Assembly (NCBI GenBank): GCA_963789885.1
Contig: CAWBNB010000035.1
Span: 1 to 64,000, forward strand
Reading direction: 5' to 3'
Origin: DATEDA01 sp963789885
GTDB lineage: Bacteria > Pseudomonadota > Gammaproteobacteria > Burkholderiales > SG8-39
DNA: 64,000 bases
Shown here: positions 7,493 to 16,029 of the stretch, in pieces
Position numbering within the stretch: the first letter of the stretch is position 1
Layout of the letters: the number at the start of each line of letters is the position of its first letter
Notes under the pieces: generated by a model
What the model was told of the DNA's origin: nothing
Database searches by the model: none
Seen by the model: only the letters and a program-made list of their open reading frames with translations
Position numbers and translations under genes: made by a program

Positions 7493-8439
7493 GCGGCGCC
7501 CTCGCGCTTGCGCCTCGCCTGGTACGCCTGGAGATGCGCGTAGGCAATGCGGAGCGGCCCCGGATCGACGCCCGCGGCGCGGGCGCGCTTCAGCATGTCG
7601 CCAACGACGTGGTCGGCCTCGACGCGGTGCCTGCCCTCGATGTCGCGCAGCATCGACGCGGCGAAGTCGGAGCCCGCGGGCGAAGAGCATCTTCCGGTAC
7701 GCCGCCATCTGACGGTCGCGGACGGTGTAGCCCGCCCGCGCGGCGGTCTGCGCACACGCGTGCAGCGTCTCCTCCACGATCGCCTCGCCCTCGTCGGCCG
7801 CTAGCACGTCGCCGATCCCACTGCGCATGAGCGTGGTCATCGACGCCATCGTCGTGAGCAGCACGAACTTTCTCCCACAGCTCGAGCAGGATGTCGCCGG
7901 CGAGCACCGCATCGATCGGCGTCTTCTTGTAGAACGCGTGCAGCGTCTCGAGCTTGCCGCGCGCGTCGGCGCTGGTGCCGGGCAGCAGGCCGTACGCGAT
8001 GCGGTGGACGGGCCCGAGCTGCTGTCACCTCCCCGTCCGGCGTCAGCGTCGCGTGGATCCCGCACGTGCCGCCGATCACCCGCGCCGCGCCGAACTCGGA
8101 CGCGAGCCGGTCGACGTGCGCGAGCCCGTTCAGGAGCGGCATCACGTGTGCGCCCGGTCCCATCGCCGGCCGGATCGACTCGATCGCGGAGTCGAGGTCG
8201 TACGCCTTGCAGGTCAGGAAGACGAGGTCGTACTCCGGCCGTACGTCGGGCTGCTTCACGTACTGCGCGCGCACGGTGAAGTCGCCGTGCGGGCTCCTCA
8301 CCACCAGGCCGTGCGCCGCGAGCTGCGACGCGCGCCGCTCGCGCACGAGGAAGGTGACGTCGGCGCCGACGTGCGCGATCCGGCCGGCGAAGTAGCCGCC
8401 GGTCGCGCCGGCGCCGAGGACGAGGATTTTCATGCGCAA
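7489..8439 (-). pseudogene. Ketopantoate reductase (ApbA/PanE family), three frameshifts
   Basis: The N-terminus MRMKILVLGAGATGGYFAGR is a classic NADP-binding Rossmann start. Conserved blocks continue to the C-terminal domain, but only if three +1 shifts are made. The first is near 8023-8030 (after TPDGEV, continuing QQLGPVHRIAYGLLPGT). The second is an extra T in the TTT run at 7869-7871 (LELWEK continuing FVLLTTMAS). The third is an extra C at 7673-7675 (MLFARG continuing SDFAASMLRDIEGR). The last frame is again the first frame, and the stop overlaps the HD gene by 4 nt. With the shifts repaired the protein would be about 315 residues, normal for the family. No other damage is seen, so consensus errors are more likely than decay. 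The enzyme reduces 2-dehydropantoate or a related keto acid. Confidence 0.82.
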
Positions 8440-8467
8440 TCTCCGGAGGCTCGAGTGTAAGCCCGGA

Positions 8468-8495
8468 CAAAAGGCCCGCCGCGCGGGCGGGCCTT
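8468..8495 (-). terminator. Terminator hairpin of the transglutaminase-like gene
   Basis: A perfect 10-bp inverted repeat (AAGGCCCGCC and GGCGGGCCTT with a 5-nt loop, 8471-8495) lies 17 nt after the stop of the transglutaminase-like gene. On the minus strand it is followed by TTTTG. It fits an intrinsic terminator separating that gene from the reductase-HD pair. Confidence 0.7.
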
Positions 8496-8512
8496 CGTCG
8501 CGCGCCGGCCGC

Positions 8513-9610
8513 TCAGGATGCGAGCGTCCGCGCGGTGATCGTGTACTTGAAGTTGTCCGGGTCGAGGCTGTCGGCGCGGCCGGCCGCGGTCTCGAGCTGC
8601 GGATACATGAAGAACCCGACCCGCGCGCCCTTCGCTCCGGGCAGCGCGACGTCGTGCGCGGTGTTGAACGCGAGCCAGTTCATCTCCCACGCCCCGAAGA
8701 GCTTCTGCCGGACCGCGGGCACCAGCGGATCGGCGAGCGTCGTCGGCTTGTCCTTCTCCTCGAGCACGACCTTGCGCACGTCGGCCGGGTCGACCGGCAC
8801 CCAGCCGTACCCGGTCAGGAACACCTCGGCGCGGCAATGCTGCGCGCGCGTGACGTTCTCGGTGCCCGCGCCGAGGCTGCGGTAGCCGAACTGGCTCTTC
8901 GCGACGCGCAGGCCGTAGAGGTCGCGCGCCGGGAGCCCGACCGACCGCGCGAGCCCGACGTACAGCGCATTCAGATCGGCGCACTTGCCGCCGAGGTTGC
9001 CGCTCTCGAGCATCGCCTTGATGTCGCCGACGCCGCAGCCGCGCGTCTTCGGATCGCGGAACGTGTTGTCGACGATCCAGTCGTAGATGGCCTTCGCCTT
9101 CTGCACGTCGGTGCGCGCGCCGCGGGTGATCTCGAGCGCGGTCTTCCTGACGATCCCGTCGGTCGGCATCAGCTCGGTCGGGGCGGTGTAGAACTTCGCC
9201 TCCGCGGCGTCGAGCCGGAGCGCCGGATCGGGCCGCGACGAAAGGTCGATCGCGCGGTCGCGCGTCATGAAGCTGCTCGTGAGCGCCACCACCGGTTTCG
9301 CCTCGCCCGCCGGCCACTCGGCGACGAAGATCCCGGTGCCGTACTTGCCGTCCCCCGCGACGCGCATGACCTTCGCGTTGCCGGCCCAGCTGTTGTCGAG
9401 CGGCTTCTGCCACCCGCCTTCGACCGACGGCACCGGCAGCCACACCCGCGTCTCGCCCGCGGGCTTCAGCACCTCGACCCGCGTCGTGATCTCGTAGGTG
9501 CGCCAGGCTCCGGGCTGCGGGTTGAAGTTCGTCTGCTGCGCGAAGGCGCGCGGCAGCGCGGCGGCGAGCGGAATCGCAGCGCCCGACTTCAGGAAGATTC
9601 GACGATCCAT
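8513..9610 (-). CDS. Exported transglutaminase-like cysteine protease-fold protein
   Basis: The 365-residue protein begins MDRRIFLKSGAA, a twin-arginine motif, with cleavage after AFA near residue 24. It is therefore probably a Tat substrate. The transglutaminase-like catalytic triad is visible as Cys210 in GGKCADLN, His258 in AQHCRAEVF and Asp274 in VPVDPADV. Bacterial members cut or modify peptides; the true substrate is unknown. An AAGGAG ribosome binding site precedes the ATG, and a TATAGT -10-like element lies at 9655-9660 on this strand. A terminator follows, so it appears to be transcribed alone. Tat export is unusual for a protein without an obvious cofactor. Confidence 0.86.
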   Translation of the reverse strand: MDRRIFLKSGAAIPLAAALPRAFAQQTNFNPQPGAWRTYEITTRVEVLKPAGETRVWLPVPSVEGGWQKPLDNSWAGNAKVMRVAGDGKYGTGIFVAEWPAGEAKPVVALTSSFMTRDRAIDLSSRPDPALRLDAAEAKFYTAPTELMPTDGIVRKTALEITRGARTDVQKAKAIYDWIVDNTFRDPKTRGCGVGDIKAMLESGNLGGKCADLNALYVGLARSVGLPARDLYGLRVAKSQFGYRSLGAGTENVTRAQHCRAEVFLTGYGWVPVDPADVRKVVLEEKDKPTTLADPLVPAVRQKLFGAWEMNWLAFNTAHDVALPGAKGARVGFFMYPQLETAAGRADSLDPDNFKYTITARTLAS

Positions 9611-9703
9611 GCAGGGCTCCTTTGTTGCTCGTTGCTGCGGGACGGCGGGGCGACACTATAGATCAGGCTGCCGCGGGAAATCCACCCTTCGCGGAGTGCG
9701 GAT

Positions 9704-10210
9704 TCAGCGCGCGGGAAGGAGTTTCCGCAGCGACGCTTCGACGTCCGGCGCGCTCCAGTCGAGCTCGCCGAGCGCCGTGTAGCGGATCCGCAACGCCGGG
9801 TCGAGCACCACGGTGTACGGCAGCAGGCGCGCGCGCCACGCCCTGGAGACGCCGCTGTCCCGGTCGAGGAGCACCGGGAACTCGACCGGCACCTTCTTCA
9901 GGAACTCGCCGATGCGCGCCTCGCCCTCGGCCATGTTGACCGAGAGGATGACGAACGGCGCATCGGCCATGCGCGCCTTCAGCCGGTTGAACGACGGCAT
10001 CTCTTCGCGGCACGGCTCGCACCAGGTGGCCCAGAAGTTGAGCACCACCACCTTGCCGCGGTAGTCGTCGAGGCGATGCTCGCGGCCTTCGAGGTCTTTC
10101 AGCGCGAGCGGCGGCGGCACGCCGCCGGTCCAGGGCTTGAGCTCCGTCGCGGCCGCGGCGAGCGGCAGCGCGAGCGCAAGCGCGAGCGCGAGCCGCAGCG
10201 CCCGCGCCAT
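9704..10210 (-). CDS. TlpA-like thioredoxin-fold redox protein
   Basis: The chosen ATG at 10210 gives 168 residues: a signal peptide or anchor (LALALALALPLAAAA) and a thioredoxin-fold domain. The active site is NFWATWCEPCREEMPSF with Cys64 and Cys67. This is the TlpA/ResA/DsbE style of periplasmic thiol reductant that keeps cysteines reduced, for example for cytochrome c assembly. Longer in-frame extensions upstream run antisense-like through the DUF6279 gene and are rejected. It begins 2 nt after the DUF6279 stop and is the last gene of the MaoC-to-redoxin operon. Confidence 0.87.
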   Translation of the reverse strand: MARALRLALALALALPLAAAATELKPWTGGVPPPLALKDLEGREHRLDDYRGKVVVLNFWATWCEPCREEMPSFNRLKARMADAPFVILSVNMAEGEARIGEFLKKVPVEFPVLLDRDSGVSRAWRARLLPYTVVLDPALRIRYTALGELDWSAPDVEASLRKLLPAR

Positions 10211-10212
10211 CG

Positions 10213-11100
10213 TCACTGCACCCCGACCGCCGCGCGCGTTTCGCCGGCGGGGCGGCCCTGCCGCGCGAGCACGCGGCAGTCGTCGGCGAGGCTCTCGAAG
10301 CGGCCGACGAGCTTCGCGCGCTGCTCGGGCGTCAGCGTGCGGTCGATCTCGAGGACGAGGTCCACCAGGCGGCCCTCCCACTCGCGCGCGAGCTTCGCGT
10401 GCTCCGCGCCGCGGTCACGCTCCCAGTTGACAAGAAAGGCACGCAGGCGCTCGGCGAGCTCCGGGCTCGACTGGTACTGCCGGACGAGCGCGACGAACTC
10501 CTGCTGGCGCCGCTTGCGGTCGGCGAGCCGCACCTCGTTCATGCGCGGCTGCGCCTGCACGAAGCGCTGGATCAGCGCGGCCTGCGCGTCGGTCAGGTCG
10601 CCGATGAACCACTCGAAGCGCTCCTCGAACCACTTGGCGCGCGCCTTGTCGCGCTTCGCCTGGTCGCCGGCGAGGTAGTCCTTGATGAACTTCGCGTTGA
10701 CGTCCGCGAACTTGCGCTCGAGCGCGGCGTAGTTGTCCGGCTTGAGGGTGGCGATCACCGGCGCGCCGTCCTCGGCGGCCTGCGCCACGACCTCGCGGTA
10801 GCGTTCGCGCACCGACACGATCGCCCAGGTCACGTCCTCGCGCGTGAGCCCGCGCGCGGCCCGCTCGGCGGCGCTCTGGAACATCCGCGCGTACGCCGGC
10901 AGCTCCTCGCGCCGATGCCACTCGTGGAAGCGGACGAGCTGCGCCTTGAGGACGTCCTGCTGGTCGCCGTTTGTGTCGAAGTACTCGTTCGCCATCACGC
11001 GGAGGGCGAAGTCGCCGTTGTTGTAGACGACGCGCATGACCGAGCCGCAGCCGGCCAGCGCGAGCGCCGCGGCGAGAACGAGGAGCGATCGCCGGATCAC
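10213..11100 (-). CDS. DUF6279 family lipoprotein
   Basis: Starting at the GTG at 11100 (GTGA overlap with the Fpr gene) gives 295 residues. The N-terminus is a lipoprotein signal with lipobox LALAGC, Cys18 being lipidated. The body is helical and rich in charged residues, with YNNGDFALRVMANEYFD after the lipobox and repeated RxxxW/F patterns such as KWFEERFEWFIGDLTDAQ. This pattern is typical of DUF6279 proteins in beta- and gammaproteobacteria. It should sit on the periplasmic side of a membrane. Function is unknown; the neighbouring redoxin and Fpr hint at an envelope or redox stress role only by location. Confidence 0.8.
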   Translation of the reverse strand: MIRRSLLVLAAALALAGCGSVMRVVYNNGDFALRVMANEYFDTNGDQQDVLKAQLVRFHEWHRREELPAYARMFQSAAERAARGLTREDVTWAIVSVRERYREVVAQAAEDGAPVIATLKPDNYAALERKFADVNAKFIKDYLAGDQAKRDKARAKWFEERFEWFIGDLTDAQAALIQRFVQAQPRMNEVRLADRKRRQQEFVALVRQYQSSPELAERLRAFLVNWERDRGAEHAKLAREWEGRLVDLVLEIDRTLTPEQRAKLVGRFESLADDCRVLARQGRPAGETRAAVGVQ

Positions 11101-11840
11101 CAGTAGGGCTCCACCGAGATGTGCCCCGGCTCGCGCCGGCGGTGGCGCTTCATGCCGCGGACCTTCAGCACGTCGACGACGTCGGTGACCATGTCGGGAT
11201 TGCCGCAGAGCATGACCTGCGAGGAGCGCGCCGACAGCTCGAGCCCCGCGGCCCGCTCGAGTCCCTCGGACGTGATCGCCTCGGGAATGCGGCCGGACAG
11301 CGCGCCCGCGTGGCGCTCGCGGCTCACGAACGACACCGTCCGGAACTCGTCCTTGTGGGCGGCGCGGATCCCCTCGATCGTCTCGCGGTAGATCAGCTCC
11401 TTGGCATGCCCGACTGCGTGCACCAGGATCACCTTTCGGAAGCGCTTCCAGGGCGCCTCGGTCCTGAGCATGGACAAGTACGGGCCGATTCCGGTTCCCG
11501 TGGCGAGCAGCCAGAGGTGATCGGCGTCCGGGACCTCCCCGAGCACGAAGTTGCCCGAGGCGCCCGGGGCGAAGAAGACGACGTCCATCGGCTCGAGGCG
11601 CGCGAGCCGCGGGCTCAAGGGCCCTTCGGCAACCAGGTTGTAGCAGAACTCGTAGGGCTTCTCGCGCGGGGCGTTGACGAACGAGTACGGCCGCGAGACG
11701 AGCTCGCCCGACACCGGCAGCGCGAGCTTCGCGAACTGACCGGCCTCGAACGAGCCGAGATCGCAGTCGACCTTGAGCGAGAAGAGCCACTCGGTCCAGG
11801 TGTGCTGCGCGACGACGGTGCCTTCGATCCACTTCGACAT
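11097..11840 (-). CDS. fpr: Ferredoxin/flavodoxin-NADP+ reductase
   Basis: The 247-residue length matches the bacterial subclass of Fpr. The FAD-binding motif RPYSF is at residues 50-54 and the NADP-binding glycine loop GTGIGPYLSM near 115-124. CGNPDMV marks the third conserved NADP site and the protein ends EPYW, with the terminal aromatic stacking on the flavin ring as in the Fpr family. The enzyme transfers electrons between NADPH and ferredoxin or flavodoxin in the cytoplasm. The ATG at 11840 is 4 nt after the DUF3301 stop, and the stop overlaps the DUF6279 start. Confidence 0.93.
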   Translation of the reverse strand: MSKWIEGTVVAQHTWTEWLFSLKVDCDLGSFEAGQFAKLALPVSGELVSRPYSFVNAPREKPYEFCYNLVAEGPLSPRLARLEPMDVVFFAPGASGNFVLGEVPDADHLWLLATGTGIGPYLSMLRTEAPWKRFRKVILVHAVGHAKELIYRETIEGIRAAHKDEFRTVSFVSRERHAGALSGRIPEAITSEGLERAAGLELSARSSQVMLCGNPDMVTDVVDVLKVRGMKRHRRREPGHISVEPYW

Positions 11841-11844
11841 AGGG

Positions 11845-12156
11845 TCAGTGCAGGAGAAACGGCTCGAGCTCGAGCGACTCGAGCTCCGCCCCGAGCAGCA
11901 CGAGGTGGCCGGTGCGGCGGTTGACGCCGTCGTCGCTGAACTCGAAGCGGTACATGCGGCGGAGTCTAACGCGGCCGTCGGCTCCGCGCGCCGGGCGCGT
12001 CCGCGTGCAGAGCACCGTCTCGTCCAGGAACTGGAGGCGGTCGCGCTCGCACGCCTCGCGCCCGAGCGCGACTGCGTGCTCGCGCGCGCGCAGCGAGTCG
12101 TACCAGAACCAGCCCCCCGCGGCCCCAGCCGCGAGCACGAGGGTCTCGCCGAGCAC
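11845..12156 (-). CDS. DUF3301 domain protein
   Basis: The GTG start at 12156 gives 103 residues. An N-terminal hydrophobic stretch (VLAAGAAGGWFWYDSL) is followed by REHAVALGREACERDRLQFLD and a YRFEFSDDG block. This is the DUF3301 pattern: a membrane-anchored small protein with a conserved cysteine in the A-x-x-x-C-x-x-x-x-x-Q-x-L-D region. No function is known. It sits between the aldo-keto reductase (8 nt upstream) and Fpr (4 nt downstream) in the same operon. The much longer frame upstream of this start is an artefact of GC-rich antisense reading. Confidence 0.78.
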   Translation of the reverse strand: MLGETLVLAAGAAGGWFWYDSLRAREHAVALGREACERDRLQFLDETVLCTRTRPARGADGRVRLRRMYRFEFSDDGVNRRTGHLVLLGAELESLELEPFLLH

Positions 12157-12164
12157 GCGCCCCC

Positions 12165-13208
12165 TCAGAGCCCGGCGGACGGGCTGGGATAGCGCACGTG
12201 CACCGCGTCGATCGCCCGCAGGACGTCGTCGCCGAGGACGAGGCTCGCGCCGGCGATGTTCTGCTCGAGCTGCCGGACACTCGTGGCGCCGAGGATCGTC
12301 GCGGCGACGAACGGCCGGCTGCGGACGAACGCGAGCGCCATGGCCGCGGGGTCGAGCCCCGCCTCGCGCGCGACACGCACGTACCCTTCGGCAGCGCTTG
12401 CGACGTACTCGCGCTGATAGCGCTCGCCGAAGTCCGGGAACTTCGCGAGCCGCGCGCCCGCTGGCTTCGCCCCGCCGAGGTACTTGCCGGCGAGCACGCC
12501 CATCGCGAGCGGGCTGTACGCGAGGAGCGCGACCTCCTCCCGGTAGCACGCCTCCGCGACGTCGCCCTCGAAGGTCCGGTTGACCAGGCTGTACGCGTTC
12601 TGGATCGTCGCGGGCCGCGCGAACCCGTGCAGCTTCGCGAGGCGCGAGAACTCGCACACGCCCCAGGCCGTCTCGTTCGAGAGCCCGTAGTGGCGGATCT
12701 TCCCCTCGCGGACCAGCTCGTCCAGCGCGTCGATCTGCTCGAGGATCGGCGTCGCCGGCTTCTCCTTCGCGGCGTCGAAGCGCGTGGTGCCGAACGCGGG
12801 GACGTTCCGCTCGGGCCAGTGGATCTGGTAGAGATCGACGTAGTCCGTCCGCAGCCGCTGCAGCGAATCCTCGATCGCCCGGCGGATGTTCTTGCGGACG
12901 AGCGCGGTTTCTCCGCCGCGGACCCACTCGCGGCGGCCCGGGCCGGCGACCTTGGTCGCGACGACGAGCCGGTCGCGCGGCTGCCTCGCGAGCCAGGTGC
13001 CGAGGATCGCCTCGGTGCGCGCGTAGGTCTTCGGTCCGGGCGGGACCGGGTACATCTCGGCGGTGTCGATGAAGTCGATGCCGTGCGCCACCGCGCAATC
13101 GAGCTGCGCGTGCGCTTCGCTCTCGGAGTTCTGCTCGCCCCAGGTCATCGTGCCGAGGCAGAGCTCGGAGACCTGGAGCGCGCCGCCGGCGAGGGAAATC
13201 CGTTTCAT
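12165..13208 (-). CDS. tas: Aldo/keto reductase, Tas type
   Basis: With the ATG at 13208 the protein has 347 residues, essentially the length of E. coli Tas. The N-terminal block LCLGTMTWGEQNSESEAHAQ and the DTAEMYPVPP motif closely follow Tas. The tetrad is visible: Asp of DTAEMY, Tyr of AEMYP, Lys in VVATKVAGP and His in YQIHWPE. Family members are NADP(H)-dependent TIM-barrel reductases of carbonyl compounds; the physiological substrate of Tas is not firmly established. It overlaps the MaoC gene by 4 nt (ATGA). Confidence 0.88.
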   Translation of the reverse strand: MKRISLAGGALQVSELCLGTMTWGEQNSESEAHAQLDCAVAHGIDFIDTAEMYPVPPGPKTYARTEAILGTWLARQPRDRLVVATKVAGPGRREWVRGGETALVRKNIRRAIEDSLQRLRTDYVDLYQIHWPERNVPAFGTTRFDAAKEKPATPILEQIDALDELVREGKIRHYGLSNETAWGVCEFSRLAKLHGFARPATIQNAYSLVNRTFEGDVAEACYREEVALLAYSPLAMGVLAGKYLGGAKPAGARLAKFPDFGERYQREYVASAAEGYVRVAREAGLDPAAMALAFVRSRPFVAATILGATSVRQLEQNIAGASLVLGDDVLRAIDAVHVRYPSPSAGL

Positions 13209-13663
13209 CGGTAGTGCCGGGTCAGCCACTCGGCGAGGAGCGCCGGCTTGTCTCCGCCCTCGCGCTCGACGGTCACGTTCCACGTCGACTGCACGCCGCC
13301 CTCGATCGGATCGAGCGCCGCGAGCACGAAGCGCGCACGCACGCGTGAGCCCGAGGGCACCGGGCTCGTGAAACGCAGGCGGTTCAGGCCGTAGTTGATG
13401 CCCATCCGCTGGCCGGCGACCTCGATCGAATCGCCGCGGAGCTGCGACAGCACCGAGAGCGTGAGGAAGCCGTGCGCGATCGTGCGCCCGAACCCCGACT
13501 CGCGCGCCGCGCGCTCGCGGTCGACGTGGATCCACTGATGGTCCCCGGCCGCGTCGGCGAACTTGTCGATCCGGTCCTGGGTGATCTCGAGCCAGTCGCT
13601 CGTCGCGACCTCGCGGCCGACCCACTGCGCGAGGTCGTCGATGTGGATGGTCTGCTTGGGCAT
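13205..13663 (-). CDS. MaoC-like (R)-specific enoyl-CoA hydratase/dehydratase
   Basis: The ATG at 13663 yields 152 residues, a single hot-dog domain. The MaoC hydratase motif is seen as DRIDKFADAAGDHQWIHVD and then GRTIAHGFLTLSVL, giving the catalytic Asp/His pair (Asp in AAGDHQ, His in HQWIH or AHGF). Enzymes of this type hydrate enoyl-CoA thioesters in fatty-acid or polyhydroxyalkanoate metabolism. An extended upstream start would run across the divergent DUF423 gene, so the shorter start is preferred. First gene of the 13663-to-9704 operon. Confidence 0.88.
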   Translation of the reverse strand: MPKQTIHIDDLAQWVGREVATSDWLEITQDRIDKFADAAGDHQWIHVDRERAARESGFGRTIAHGFLTLSVLSQLRGDSIEVAGQRMGINYGLNRLRFTSPVPSGSRVRARFVLAALDPIEGGVQSTWNVTVEREGGDKPALLAEWLTRHYR

Positions 13664-13687
13664 GGCGGCGATTCTGCCACGCCGCTG

Positions 13688-13693
13688 TAGAAT
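13688..13693 (+). promoter_or_regulatory. -10 hexamer TAGAAT close to the DUF423 start
   Basis: TAGAAT ends 7 nt before the ATG of the DUF423 gene, the same arrangement as at 3593-3598. This predicts a leaderless or nearly leaderless transcript. No purine-rich ribosome binding site is seen between the hexamer and the ATG. Confidence 0.4.
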
Positions 13694-13700
13694 TCCGCTG

Positions 13701-14081
13701 ATGCTGCCGGCCGCGAAGCTGTTCGTGCTGCTTGGCGCGCTCGTCGCGGCGCTCGGCGTCGCGCTCGGCGCGTTCGGCGCGCACGCGCTCAAGGCACGCC
13801 TCTCCGCCGAGATGTTGGCGGTCTGGCAGACCGCGGTGCAGTACCACCTCTGGCACGCGCTTGGTCTGATCGCGATCGGCCTTCTCGCGCAGCACCTTCC
13901 GGCGTCGGTACCGGTGCGGCTCGCGGGGTGGCTGATGCTGGCGGGAATCGTCCTCTTCTCGGGCAGCCTCTACGTGCTGGCCGCGAGCGGGCCGCGCTGG
14001 CTCGGCGCGGTCACGCCGTTCGGTGGCGCGTGCTTCATCTTCGCCTGGCTCGCCCTCGCGCTCGCGGTGCTCATCATCTAG
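13701..14081 (+). CDS. DUF423 family small membrane protein
   Basis: The 126-residue protein has four predicted membrane helices. The family signature is clear: LGALVAALGVALGAFGAHALK at the N-terminus, WQTAVQYHLWHALGL in the second segment, and LFSGSLYVLA and TPFGGACFIFAW near the end. DUF423 (YgdD-like) proteins are inner-membrane proteins of unknown function. The gene is divergent from MaoC and ends in a 4-nt convergent overlap with the MFS gene. Confidence 0.92.
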   Translation: MLPAAKLFVLLGALVAALGVALGAFGAHALKARLSAEMLAVWQTAVQYHLWHALGLIAIGLLAQHLPASVPVRLAGWLMLAGIVLFSGSLYVLAASGPRWLGAVTPFGGACFIFAWLALALAVLII

Positions 14082-15277
14082 CGCACTTCCTCCTCCGGCG
14101 GCCGCACGCGCCGGAACTGCACCCACAGGATCCAGTCGTAGGCGATCTTCATCGCCGCCGCCGCCGCGAGCGGCGTCCAGAGCGCCGCCTGCATCGCGCC
14201 GCCGGCGATCACCGGTGCGACCGCGCGCGCCGTCATCCGCGCGAGATTCGTGACGCCACCCGCGAACGTGCGCTCCTCCGGCCGGACCATCGCCATCAGG
14301 TAGCTCTGCCGCGTCGGGACGTCCATCTCCGACAGCCCCTCGCGCAGGAGGAACAGCACCGCGGCCAGCGCGAAGCTGTCGGTGAACGGGATCGTGAGGA
14401 GCAGGAGGCTCGACGGCGTGTGGGTGAACACCATCGTGTTGATCAGCCCGATCCGCCGCGCGAGCCATGCGGCGCCGAGGTGCGAGAGCGCGTTCATGAT
14501 CCGCGCGCCGACGAAGAGTGCGGCGATCGTGCCTTCCCCGACGCCGAACTGCGCGTAGAAGAAATAAGCGAACAGCGCCGAGCCGAGGAATCCGCCGGCG
14601 AAGCTGTCGAGCGCGAAGAGCGCCGAGAGCCGCCACAGGATGCGGCGGCTCTGCGGCGCGATTGTCGGCGCCCGCTCTTCGCGCCGCACCTCCGCGGCCG
14701 GGCTCAGGCCTGTGTAGGCAACCGCCGCGGCAAGCAGGAGCGCGGCATAGAGGATCACGGCGAAGCGGAGCGACCCGACCTCGCCCGCGAGCCCGGCAGC
14801 GCGCACTAGCTCCGGCGTCGCCGCGAGCGCGGCGCCGAGCCCGTGCCCGATGTCCTGGGTCACGTTGTACCAGGCGAAGACGCGCGTGCGGCCGGCGTCG
14901 TCCACCGTGCCGGGCAGGATCGCCTGCTCGAACGCCGCGGCCGCCGCGCGATCCTTGCCGAGCGAGTTCATCATCCCGAGGAACGCGGCTGCGGCGAGCA
15001 CGGCGAAATCCGACGCGACCGCGATCGCCGCTCCCCCGGCCGCCGAGGCGAGCGCGAGCAGGATGAGCCCGCGTTTGCGGCCGATGCGATCGCCCCAGAA
15101 CGTGACGATCGCCGCGGCGACCGCAGTGCCCGCGATCCCCGCCGCGAGGATGACGCCGAACGCCGCCGGCGCGAAACCGAGCCTGGCGAGGTAGATGCCG
15201 GCGACGACGCCGATGAGGCCGTTCGAGGTCGCGCGGAGGAAGCCCGCCACGTACACGACCCGGCGGTCGGCGGGCAT
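14078..15277 (-). CDS. MFS transporter
   Basis: Starting at the ATG at 15277 gives 399 residues with about 12 membrane segments. The MFS motif A loop appears as FWGDRIGRKRGLIL near residue 60. The motif is repeated weakly in the second half (AWLARRIGLINTMVF). It begins 2 nt after the SDR stop and is the last gene of the TSUP-to-MFS operon. Substrate unknown. Confidence 0.86.
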   Translation of the reverse strand: MPADRRVVYVAGFLRATSNGLIGVVAGIYLARLGFAPAAFGVILAAGIAGTAVAAAIVTFWGDRIGRKRGLILLALASAAGGAAIAVASDFAVLAAAAFLGMMNSLGKDRAAAAAFEQAILPGTVDDAGRTRVFAWYNVTQDIGHGLGAALAATPELVRAAGLAGEVGSLRFAVILYAALLLAAAVAYTGLSPAAEVRREERAPTIAPQSRRILWRLSALFALDSFAGGFLGSALFAYFFYAQFGVGEGTIAALFVGARIMNALSHLGAAWLARRIGLINTMVFTHTPSSLLLLTIPFTDSFALAAVLFLLREGLSEMDVPTRQSYLMAMVRPEERTFAGGVTNLARMTARAVAPVIAGGAMQAALWTPLAAAAAMKIAYDWILWVQFRRVRPPEEEVR

Positions 15278-15279
15278 CG

Positions 15280-16029
15280 TCACCGGTAGATCATCTTGCG
15301 GGTCATTCCGCCGTCGCAGACGAAGTTCTGGCCGGTGACGAACCTCGCCTCGTCGCCGAGCAGATACGCGACCAGCGCCGCGACGTCCTCGGGCGTTCCG
15401 ACGCGGCCGGCCGGATGCTGGGCGTGGTCCTCGCGGCTGAGCCGGGCCGGCCTCCGCCTGCTCGCTTTCTGCCACCTGCTCACATCGATCCAACCCGGGC
15501 TCACGCAGTTCACCCGCACGCCGGGTCCGAGGCTGACTGCGAGCGCATGGGTGAGAGCGACGATGCCGCCCTTGGTCGCCGAGTAGGCCTCGGTATTCGC
15601 CTCCGACTGCAGCGCGCGCGTCGAGGCGATGTTCACGATTGCCCCGCGCGCGCGGGCGAGATGCGGCGCTGCGTGCTTCGCCATCAGGAACGCGCCGGTC
15701 AAGTTCACCGCCAGCGTCCGATTCCACGTCTTCAGTGGAAGCTTGGACACCGGCACGCGCGCTGGTCGGGCGAGTCCGGCGTTGTTCACGAGCGCATCCA
15801 GCCGCCGGGCGCCTGCGAGCGCCGCCCGGACGCACGCCTTGACCTGCGCCTCGTCGGCGACGTCGCACTTGACGAACCGCGCTGCGGATCCGAGTGCACG
15901 CTGCGCTTCCCGTCCTGCCTCGGCATCGTTGTCCGCGACGACCACGGCGTAGCCGCCGGCGACGAGACGCGCGGCGATTGCACGCCCGATCCCCTGCGCG
16001 CCGCCGGTCACGATCGCGAGCCGGGTCAC
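15280..16029 (-). CDS. SDR family oxidoreductase
   Basis: The GTG at 16029 (GTGA overlap with the ankyrin gene) gives 249 residues. The NAD(P)-binding motif TGGAQGIGRA is near residues 8-17, NNAG near 88, the catalytic Ser in NIASTRA and the YxxxK pair in YSATKGG. The C-terminal GGMTRKMIYR end is typical of classical SDRs. An acidic residue after the second strand (VVADND) suggests NAD(H) preference. It acts in the cytoplasm on an unknown alcohol or ketone. Confidence 0.9.
   Translation of the reverse strand: MTRLAIVTGGAQGIGRAIAARLVAGGYAVVVADNDAEAGREAQRALGSAARFVKCDVADEAQVKACVRAALAGARRLDALVNNAGLARPARVPVSKLPLKTWNRTLAVNLTGAFLMAKHAAPHLARARGAIVNIASTRALQSEANTEAYSATKGGIVALTHALAVSLGPGVRVNCVSPGWIDVSRWQKASRRRPARLSREDHAQHPAGRVGTPEDVAALVAYLLGDEARFVTGQNFVCDGGMTRKMIYR

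Noticed and set aside
6956..8470. A 504-codon frame joining reductase and HD domain
   Set aside because: The reductase part is in the right frame only in the middle; the HD protein starts at the TTG at 7492 and the reductase is a separate frameshifted gene.
12165..14636. An 823-codon frame that includes the Tas-like protein
   Set aside because: Only the last 347 codons from the ATG at 13208 are coding; upstream it crosses MaoC, the divergent DUF423 gene and an MFS gene.
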